Source: Acidobacteriota bacterium
GTDB taxonomy: Bacteria > Acidobacteriota > Terriglobia > Terriglobales > Acidobacteriaceae
Direction: 5' to 3'
DNA length: 8,650 bases
NCBI GenBank assembly: GCA_021781075.1
Contig: JAJXXN010000111.1
Span: 1-8,650, forward strand
The position numbers were made by a program, and so were the translations under genes. Positions 1 to 5,040 of the stretch are shown here, one piece after another; positions within the stretch are counted from its first letter, which is position 1, and every line of letters begins with the position of its first letter. The notes under the pieces were generated by a model. That model was not told the DNA's origin and searched no databases. It saw only the letters and a list, made by a program, of their open reading frames with translations.

Positions 1-1117
1 TTTCAATACGTTTGCCAGATGCGGCGTATTTGATGGCGTTTTCAATGAGATTGCCCAGGACCTGGTTGATGGCATCGGGGTCGGCGAGCACGAGGTCCTC
101 CGGCGCACCGGTGAGTTTGAGTGAGAGACCGGCATCGCGGGCGACACCGCCCAACGATTCGACTGCATCCGAGACCAATGAGCCGGCCTTGATAGCCAGC
201 GGCGTGATTTTGTAGTTGGCGCTTTCAACCGTGGCGAGGGTGAGCAGGTCCTCGGTCAGGCGGTTCATGCGTCCGGCGTTTTTCTGGATGATGGCCAGGA
301 ATTCGCGGAGGGTTTCCTCCCTGGGCAACGGTCCCTCGAGAAGTGTTTCAAGATAGCCGCGGATGGAGGTGAGGGGCGTGCGCAGCTCGTGGCTGACGTT
401 GGCGATGAAGTCGCGCTGCGATTGCTCGGCTGCCTCGATGCTGGTCACGTCGTGGAGCACTGCGAGGGCGCCCCCGCCGGGCATGGGCGCGGCGCTGATG
501 TCGTAAATGCGCCCGGGGTTGAGGGAGTAGGCGCGGCCGACGCGGACGCTGCCCTCGGTGAGCGCCTCGGCGATGGCGGCAAGCAGGTCGGGGTCGCGCA
601 TGGAGTGGATGAGTGCGCGGCCGACGCGGATTTGGGTGCCGGCAATCTGCTGCATGAGTGCATTGGACCAGCGTACGGTCCCATCTGCGCCGACTGCGAC
701 GACGGCTTCCTGCATGGAATCGAGCATCACGGCGAGGTCCTTGCGGCGGGCTTCAATCTCCGCAAAGCTGTGTTCCAGGCGCGCGGCGGTCTGGTTGAGG
801 GCCTGCTCCATCTCATAGAAGTCGCTGCTGCCACCGAGGTCGAGGCGCGCGGCCAGGTGGCCTTCAGCAAGGTAGCGGGCGAAGCCGATGACACGCTTGA
901 GGCGTTTGGCAATTCCGCCCGAGACCCAGGCGGCGATGGGGAGCATGAGCAGCAAGGCAAGAATTGCGGCAAGCAGCGCTTCCCACCCGAGGACGCGGGC
1001 CAGATGACGCCCAGTGATGGCGACAAGCTCGTGGAAGAGCAGGAGTATCACCACGGTATGCGCCGCCAGGAGCAGCACGAAGAGGCCGAGCAGCTTGGCG
1101 TAATATCTGCGTGTCAT
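1..1117 (-). CDS. phoR: PhoR-type membrane sensor histidine kinase (C-terminus beyond window)
   Basis: This is the sensor kinase partner of the adjacent response regulator. It would autophosphorylate on His and pass the phosphate to that regulator from the inner membrane. The 372 visible residues show TM1 (about 5-29), a very short external loop (about 30-45), TM2 (about 46-66), a HAMP-like segment (about 67-120), a PAS-like domain (about 125-225), and a HisKA domain with the H-box FIANVSHELRTPLTSIRGY (phospho-acceptor His243). The start of the ATPase N-box (NLIENAIKY, Asn356 and Asn360) lies at the window edge, and the rest of HATPase_c is outside. I prefer the ATG at 1117: the AGGAG is 6 bases from it but directly abuts the in-frame ATG at 1123. 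The gene follows the regulator after 83 bases, so cotranscription is likely. The TM-short loop-TM-HAMP-PAS-HisKA order fits PhoR. The phosphate assignment is inference, because pst/phoU are not in view. Confidence 0.9.
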   Translation of the reverse strand, partial: MTRRYYAKLLGLFVLLLAAHTVVILLLFHELVAITGRHLARVLGWEALLAAILALLLMLPIAAWVSGGIAKRLKRVIGFARYLAEGHLAARLDLGGSSDFYEMEQALNQTAARLEHSFAEIEARRKDLAVMLDSMQEAVVAVGADGTVRWSNALMQQIAGTQIRVGRALIHSMRDPDLLAAIAEALTEGSVRVGRAYSLNPGRIYDISAAPMPGGGALAVLHDVTSIEAAEQSQRDFIANVSHELRTPLTSIRGYLETLLEGPLPREETLREFLAIIQKNAGRMNRLTEDLLTLATVESANYKITPLAIKAGSLVSDAVESLGGVARDAGLSLKLTGAPEDLVLADPDAINQVLGNLIENAIKYAASGKRIE

Positions 1118-1125
1118 TTGCATCT

Positions 1126-1141
1126 CCTGGGCAAACCCAGG
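1126..1141 (-). promoter_or_regulatory. Hairpin overlapping the ribosome binding site of the sensor kinase
   Basis: On the minus strand CCTGGG (1141-1136), loop TTTG, and CCCAGG (1131-1126) form a perfect 6-bp stem. The 3' arm contains the first three bases of the AGGAG Shine-Dalgarno that serves the kinase start at 1117. When folded, it would partly hide that site and lower kinase translation relative to the upstream regulator. A -10-like TAAAAT (1159-1154, minus) lies just upstream, with no good -35. A short, stable stem here could also be chance in GC-rich DNA. Confidence 0.4.
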
Positions 1142-1200
1142 CGTGTTGAGTCAATTTTAGCGTGTATTGCGAAGGCAACCTGCATTGCGCAGTTGTCCAA

Positions 1201-1899
1201 CTAAGCACCTTTGGGAAGTTCGAAGCGGTACCCTGCGCCACGCACGGTCTTCAAATAACGCGGGTCTTCAGCGTCGATTTCTATCTTTTCGCGGATGCGG
1301 CGGACGTAAACATCGACGGAGCGCGGAGTGACGAAACGTGCGTCGCCCCAGACGGCGTCGAGCAGGTGGTCGCGGCTGAAGACGCGGCCGGGGTGGCGGG
1401 CGAGGTAGTCCAGCAGGCGGAACTCGGTTGCGGTGGTGGTGACGAGCTCGCCACGCACGGTGAGTTGCATGGCGTTGGCGTCGATGACCACCTCTTCAAA
1501 TTTGATGACCGAGGGGGTTGAGGGGCGCTCGAAGCGGCGCAGCACAGCCTTGACGCGGGCAACGAGTTCACGTGGGGAAAAAGGCTTTGTGACGTAATCG
1601 TCCGCGCCCAGTTCCAGCCCGAGGACGCGGTCATTCTCACTGGCGCGCGCGGTGAGGAAGATGATGGGCACGGTGGAGAGGCCGCTGTGGGCGCGAAGGC
1701 GGCGGCAAAGGTCGAGGCCGTCACCACCGGGGACCATGATGTCGAGCAAAAAAAGCGCCGGCTGCTGGCGCTCGGCGTCGGAGACGATGTTGGAGGGGGT
1801 GTGATAAACGCGCGGCGTGAAGCCCGCCGCCTCCAGATGATGCTGAACGAGCCGGGCAATATCAACATCGTCTTCCAGCACAAAGATGATCTGGCTCAT
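1201..1899 (-). CDS. phoB: OmpR/PhoB-family response regulator
   Basis: This is a DNA-binding response regulator of 232 residues, the usual size for the OmpR/PhoB family. The N-terminal receiver domain (about 1-120) has the acidic pocket Glu9/Asp10/Asp11, phospho-acceptor Asp53 in LLDIMVPGGDG, Thr83, and Lys105 in YVTKPFSPREL. The C-terminal winged-helix domain (about 130-228) ends with the family signatures RSVDVYVRRIREKIE and LKTVRGAGYRF. I place the start at the ATG at 1899, which has AGAAGG 8 bases upstream. An in-frame ATG at 1950 would add a 17-residue basic extension atypical of the family. It is the first gene of the regulator-kinase unit. PHO-box-like repeats upstream suggest autoregulation. 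The phosphate role is inferred from similarity to PhoB and from the partner's architecture, so another OmpR-family signal is possible. Confidence 0.93.
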   Translation of the reverse strand: MSQIIFVLEDDVDIARLVQHHLEAAGFTPRVYHTPSNIVSDAERQQPALFLLDIMVPGGDGLDLCRRLRAHSGLSTVPIIFLTARASENDRVLGLELGADDYVTKPFSPRELVARVKAVLRRFERPSTPSVIKFEEVVIDANAMQLTVRGELVTTTATEFRLLDYLARHPGRVFSRDHLLDAVWGDARFVTPRSVDVYVRRIREKIEIDAEDPRYLKTVRGAGYRFELPKGA

Positions 1900-1948
1900 G
1901 CGCTCAACCTTCTTTCGAGAGCGTGGTTTGTCCGCTGCCCTCCGGTTC

Positions 1949-1967
1949 ATTAACAGAGTAATTCACC
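1949..1967 (-). promoter_or_regulatory. PHO-box-like repeat pair, proximal to the response regulator
   Basis: On the minus strand GGTGAAT (1967-1961) is followed by TGTTAAT (1955-1949), a 12-base offset of about one helical turn. The second unit, read as CTCTGTTAAT (1958-1949), matches CTCTGTGAAT of the distal site in 9 of 10 bases. The pair lies about 50 bases upstream of the chosen regulator start at 1899. I see no convincing -10 downstream of it. Confidence 0.35.
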
Positions 1968-2016
1968 CGGAAGAACAAATTGCTAAAGGATGATGAATTT
2001 GGGGCACGCGCGGGAA

Positions 2017-2037
2017 ATTCACCTTGTATTCACAGAG
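2017..2037. promoter_or_regulatory. PHO-box-like direct repeat, distal
   Basis: On the plus strand ATTCACC (2017-2023), spacer TTGT and ATTCACA (2028-2034) are two 7-bp direct repeats with a 4-bp spacer, an 11-bp period. That geometry is the known layout of PhoB/PhoP boxes: E. coli CTGTCAT units, Streptomyces GTTCACC units. The heptamer differs from the Streptomyces unit in one or two positions. Lying between two divergent genes, it could act on the regulator, on the TauE-like gene, or on both. Confidence 0.45.
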
Positions 2038-2082
2038 AATTGCCGGCCGTCCAGCCGTCAAGTCGCTTGCAGGGTGGATGCT

Positions 2083-2120
2083 TGGCAACACAAATTGTGT
2101 GGCCAGGTGTGGCAATTGCC
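2083..2120. promoter_or_regulatory. Palindromes in the divergent region (candidate operators)
   Basis: ACACAA (2088-2093), a central A, and TTGTGT (2095-2100) form a perfect palindrome. It extends outward as TGGC (2083-2086) and GCCA (2102-2105) around a single mismatch, giving 10 of 11 pairs over 23 bases. Five bases further on is the perfect 10-bp palindrome GGCAATTGCC (2111-2120). Such symmetry fits a dimeric regulator binding site. I cannot name the regulator. Confidence 0.35.
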
Positions 2121-2155
2121 TGCTGGCGAAGGCCTACAAAGTGATGGGCCGAAAC

Positions 2156-2172
2156 GAGGAAAGATTTTCCTC
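2156..2172 (+). promoter_or_regulatory. Inverted repeat in the leader of the TauE-like gene
   Basis: GAGGAAA (2156-2162), loop GAT and TTTCCTC (2166-2172) form a perfect 7-bp inverted repeat, 40 bases before the ATG at 2213. It has no T tract, so it is not a standard intrinsic terminator. It could be a leader hairpin or an operator. The rest of the 313-base gap (1900-2212) shows no small gene that I can support. Confidence 0.3.
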
Positions 2173-2212
2173 TGTTGCGGTAATCCGTTAAAGTTGCTTA
2201 GGGAGAGCGCGC

Positions 2213-2566
2213 ATGAATTTGTTGGTTTTGTCATTGGGATTTCTGATAGGAATCTTTTCTGGGATTGTGGGCATCGGCGGTTGCATATTAATGGTTCCCC
2301 TGCTGGTTTGGATGGCGGGGATGGACCAACACAAGGCGCAGGGGACGTCGCTTGGCGCGCTGCTGGCCCCGGTTGGCGCGCTGGCGTTTTATGAGTACTG
2401 GAAAAAAGGCAATGTGGACCTGACCTTTGCCATTCTTCTGGCCATAGGGTTTTTCCTGGGTGGATATTTCGGGGCAAAATGGGCGCAGGTTATTCCCGAC
2501 TTTTGGCTGCGGCGGATCTTCGCAATCACGATGATCCTGGTGGGCGTGCGGATGCTATTCAAGTAG
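2213..2566 (+). CDS. Half-size TauE/SafE (DUF81) family membrane protein
   Basis: This is a predicted inner-membrane protein of 117 residues with four to five hydrophobic segments (about 3-20, 22-37, 46-62, 67-91 and 97-116). The N-terminal GIFSGIVGIGGCILMVPLL carries the glycine-rich GxGG signature of the TauE/SafE family, proposed exporters of sulfite, sulfoacetate or other organic anions. Full-length members have about 250 residues made of two similar halves. This one is a single half with clean start and stop, so it would need to form a homodimer to make a full-size transporter. Start support is good: GGGAG 7 bases before the ATG. It is divergent from the response regulator and converges on bshB1 with a 24-base gap. 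The substrate cannot be read from the sequence. Confidence 0.82.
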   Translation: MNLLVLSLGFLIGIFSGIVGIGGCILMVPLLVWMAGMDQHKAQGTSLGALLAPVGALAFYEYWKKGNVDLTFAILLAIGFFLGGYFGAKWAQVIPDFWLRRIFAITMILVGVRMLFK

Positions 2567-2590
2567 AACGGCTGCGGCGGAAACAATGAA

Positions 2591-3337
2591 TCAAATGGAT
2601 TGAACTGGAATCAGGGTGAGGTCATCGACAAGGCCGACTTCCTTTTGCACGAAGGGCTCGCCGTAGCGCACGCCGGCGAGTCGGCCATAGTGGGCGGCCT
2701 CGGCAAAGGTGCGCTCGCGGATTTCCTCCTCGGGCACGAAGAGGCCGCTCCCCTGCTGCTGGTTGGCGTACTGGGATTTGTAGGCCATGAGCGCGGCGTG
2801 GCGCTGCTCGATCCAGGGCGTGATCTCCACAATGAAGCTGGGGCGCACATCGGCATAGATGCTGGCGTAGATGATTTTGAAGGGGCGATGGGGTTCGAGT
2901 TCGGGCTCTATCGCGGCCCAAAGCGGGTGGTCTATTTTTTTGAGGCCGGCGAGAAAGCAAGCCCGGTAGCCGAGGCCGGCGACGGTGGCGTGGTCGGGAT
3001 GGCGCACCTGCCAGTAGGGGAGAATGACGACGCGGGGACGAAGGCGGCGGATTACGCGGGCAATCTGGATGCGGTTTTCAAGGGTGTTCTCAACCGCGCC
3101 ATCGGTGAGGTTGAGCGCTTGGCGCCATTGGACGCCGAGCAGGCGGGCGGCGTCGTTGGCCTCGGATTCGCGCTCGGAGGCTGTGCCGCGCGTGCCGGCT
3201 TCGCCCCGGGTGAGGTCGAGGATGGCGGTGCGGAGCCCGCGCGAGGCCATGCGCAGAAGGGTGCCGCCACAGGTCTGCTCCACGTCATCGCGATGGGCGG
3301 CGATTGCCAGAACATCGGCCGTGGAGTCAGAGTTCAT
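2591..3337 (-). CDS. bshB1: BshB1-type bacillithiol biosynthesis deacetylase (PIG-L/LmbE family)
   Basis: This zinc-dependent N-acetylglucosaminyl-malate deacetylase makes GlcN-malate, to which BshC adds cysteine to complete bacillithiol. It is cytosolic and 248 residues long, close to family size. The first motif is AHRDDVE (residues 14-20). By comparison with B. cereus BcZBP (His12, Asp15, His113), the zinc ligands would be His15, Asp18 and His116, with Asp17 as the catalytic base. The second motif is HPDH (113-116). The block LTRGEAGTRGTASER (about 42-56) is typical of BshB1 rather than generic LmbE proteins. Position 16 is Arg where most family members have Pro; this variant looks tolerated because all metal and catalytic residues are present. 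The ATG at 3337 has only a weak AGG upstream. It lies 17 bases after the lipoprotein gene, so translation probably depends on that transcript. bshA and bshC are not in the window. Confidence 0.88.
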   Translation of the reverse strand: MNSDSTADVLAIAAHRDDVEQTCGGTLLRMASRGLRTAILDLTRGEAGTRGTASERESEANDAARLLGVQWRQALNLTDGAVENTLENRIQIARVIRRLRPRVVILPYWQVRHPDHATVAGLGYRACFLAGLKKIDHPLWAAIEPELEPHRPFKIIYASIYADVRPSFIVEITPWIEQRHAALMAYKSQYANQQQGSGLFVPEEEIRERTFAEAAHYGRLAGVRYGEPFVQKEVGLVDDLTLIPVQSI

Positions 3338-3354
3338 GAGAGCGAACCTGGATT

Positions 3355-4836
3355 TCAGTAGACTGTGTTGTCGGCGTCGGTGATGGCGTCCATGTAGGCA
3401 ACGTCCATTGCAGTGCCAGTCACCGTCACGTACTCATTGTTGCGTTGTGAGCCGTCGACGGTGTTGTAGATGTAAACCTGTCCGCCCTGGGCGACGTAGA
3501 TTTTGTGCAAGGTGGTGACAGCCGCGATGCCTGTGAGGTCGCCAATGTAGGACTCAAGCATGGTGACCTTCTGGGTTGCCGTGTTGAACATGGTGAGGCA
3601 ACCAAACCCGCCGGGGTAGTCTGTGGGGTCATTGGCGCGGATGCCGTTGTTGCACTTGGTCATGCCAATCCAGAGCGTGTTGTCATCGGCTTCAATTATG
3701 CGGCTGGGGCCACCGGGTATGCCGTCGCTGATGGAGACCGGCGCGGAGGCGGTGTTGTTGGACAGGTTGACCACGGTCAGATTGCCGCCCCAGTATTGCG
3801 TGCCCTGATAGGTGACGGGCGCCTGGCCGACGACATACATGGTATTGGTGTCCACCAAAGCGTTGGAGGCGCCACCGGGAATGGCGACGGTTTGGCTTGG
3901 CAATTGCGCGGTGGTGGGCAAAAGGCCGGAGGATTGTCCATTGAGGAAGATGAGCGGCGCAACGGGCAGGACAGAATAGGAAGAGGCGGTTCCACCGCAC
4001 TCTGGACCGCAGTTGAGCACATAGGCCGTGGAGCCGTCGGCAGACCAGATAGCCTTGACGGGGCGGTCAAAGCTGAGCGGAGCGCCGTAGGGGATGCCGT
4101 ATTGGTCGGTGTTATCGGGGCTTTGCGCCTGGAACAGGCAGAAGCCGGGGGCGTTCTGCGGTTCGCAATCGACAGCCGCCTTGGGCCAGTTCGAGGGGCC
4201 GCCGGCAAATTGGGAGGTCTGCTCGCCGGTAAGCTTCAGCGGGTAGTAGACGTAATCCGTGTTCTGGGCGAAGAAGAGCGCAACCGTGCCGCCCGGGTTG
4301 ACACTGACGCGGTAGACGTCTGGAAGGCTGAGCGCGTAGGTGCGGCCGGCGCGCTGGTCAACAATGGTTGCCACGTGCTGTTGCTGGCTTGCGGCAAAGA
4401 TAAAGGCCTGGTTGCGGGTGATGAAGATGCTGGAGGAGAATCCGTTAAGCCCCTGCGCTGAGCCGTTGGATTTTTCCTGCGTGTAACTGACAAAGCCAAG
4501 GTTGCCGTCACCCGAGGAATACACCGCCGCGAATTGTTCTTCGGGCATGTTCTGGATGGTCAGGGGCAGGTTGCCGGAGTAGCCGGCAATCGCGAAGTAG
4601 GGGGTTTTGTAATCGTAACTGGAGCGGATGTCGTAGAAGGCATCGACAAACTGCAACGACCCCTTGGAGTAGGGCGAGGGGTTTTGAATGGCGATCAAAA
4701 CGCGATTGGCGATGCCGCTCGGGGGCAGCACGCGGCCTGCAAAGTAGTAGGTGCCGCCACAACCGGCAAAGGCCGCGGCTACCAGCAACGCGGCAACAGA
4801 ACTCAACCAAAGACTTCTTTTCTTCAAACGATTCAC
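3355..4836 (-). CDS. Large secreted lipoprotein of unknown function, propeller-like
   Basis: I do not recognise a named family. The N-terminus is a lipoprotein signal peptide: basic NRLKKR, a hydrophobic stretch, and a lipobox FAGC with Cys26 as the likely lipidated residue. The remaining about 465 residues have no further membrane segment and are rich in Gly, Ser, Thr, Asn, Tyr and Gln. They contain recurring short strand-like phrases such as DYVYYPLKL, TAYVLNCG, NTMYVVGQ and QVYIYNTVDGS, which suggest a beta-propeller of YVTN/quinoprotein type. That fold is inference. Two nearby cysteine pairs (CxxxC in NCGPECGG, and CEPQNAPGFC) could form disulfides. The GTG at 4836 directly abuts the GAGG; a TTG at 4827 sits 9 bases from it and gives a classic MKKRSLW start, so the true start may be 4827. 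It is the first gene of a unit with bshB1. Confidence 0.75.
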   Translation of the reverse strand: MNRLKKRSLWLSSVAALLVAAAFAGCGGTYYFAGRVLPPSGIANRVLIAIQNPSPYSKGSLQFVDAFYDIRSSYDYKTPYFAIAGYSGNLPLTIQNMPEEQFAAVYSSGDGNLGFVSYTQEKSNGSAQGLNGFSSSIFITRNQAFIFAASQQQHVATIVDQRAGRTYALSLPDVYRVSVNPGGTVALFFAQNTDYVYYPLKLTGEQTSQFAGGPSNWPKAAVDCEPQNAPGFCLFQAQSPDNTDQYGIPYGAPLSFDRPVKAIWSADGSTAYVLNCGPECGGTASSYSVLPVAPLIFLNGQSSGLLPTTAQLPSQTVAIPGGASNALVDTNTMYVVGQAPVTYQGTQYWGGNLTVVNLSNNTASAPVSISDGIPGGPSRIIEADDNTLWIGMTKCNNGIRANDPTDYPGGFGCLTMFNTATQKVTMLESYIGDLTGIAAVTTLHKIYVAQGGQVYIYNTVDGSQRNNEYVTVTGTAMDVAYMDAITDADNTVY

Positions 4837-5040
4837 CCTCTACTGGGCGCGCATCCGGCGCCTATTCGATTTCTGAGGCCGGCAACAGGGCGACCCCTAA
4901 AATTGCAATCCAAATTCTTCAACGTTTGCTGCCGCTGAGTCAAAAGTAACCCTGCCGGCCCGCAAAGACCAATCCACGAGAAGTATAACAAAATAGCCCC
5001 TGCGGAAAGTGGGGCCTGAATGGACTAACATAACGGTAAG
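4837..5040. promoter_or_regulatory. Divergent promoter region between the lipoprotein and yitJ genes
   Basis: This 204-base gap must serve both flanking genes. On the minus strand TGTTATACT (4990-4982) reads as an extended -10, pointing to the lipoprotein gene. On the plus strand the same spot reads TATAAC (4984-4989), a 5 of 6 match to -10 pointing to yitJ. Neither has a good -35 at 16-18 bases. A minus-strand TTGACT is also present but has no matching -10. GCCCC (4996-5000) and GGGGC (5011-5015) can pair around a 10-base loop in the yitJ leader. I looked for SAM-I, SAM-II, SAH and cobalamin riboswitch signatures and saw none. Confidence 0.3.

Noticed and set aside
389..1204. Long plus-strand open frame (271 residues) opposite the sensor kinase
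   Set aside because: It is antisense to a kinase with clear H-box and membrane helices. The translation has no recognisable domain. Long antisense frames are common in GC-rich genes.
1900..1950. N-terminal extension of the response regulator from the ATG at 1950
   Set aside because: The extra 17 residues are basic and atypical, and the ATG at 1899 has a well-placed ribosome binding site and gives the usual family N-terminus.
2600..3361. Plus-strand open frame of 253 residues opposite bshB1
   Set aside because: It mirrors the codon pattern of bshB1, which has full catalytic motifs, and shows no domain or good ribosome binding site of its own.
3505..4461. Plus-strand open frame of 318 residues opposite the lipoprotein
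   Set aside because: The product is Gly/Val/Ala-rich without motifs; the minus-strand gene has a signal peptide and lipobox, so this is a shadow.
4837..5040. SAM, SAH or cobalamin riboswitch in the yitJ leader
   Set aside because: None of the conserved cores that I know for these classes can be seen; only a 5-bp stem with a 10-base loop is present.
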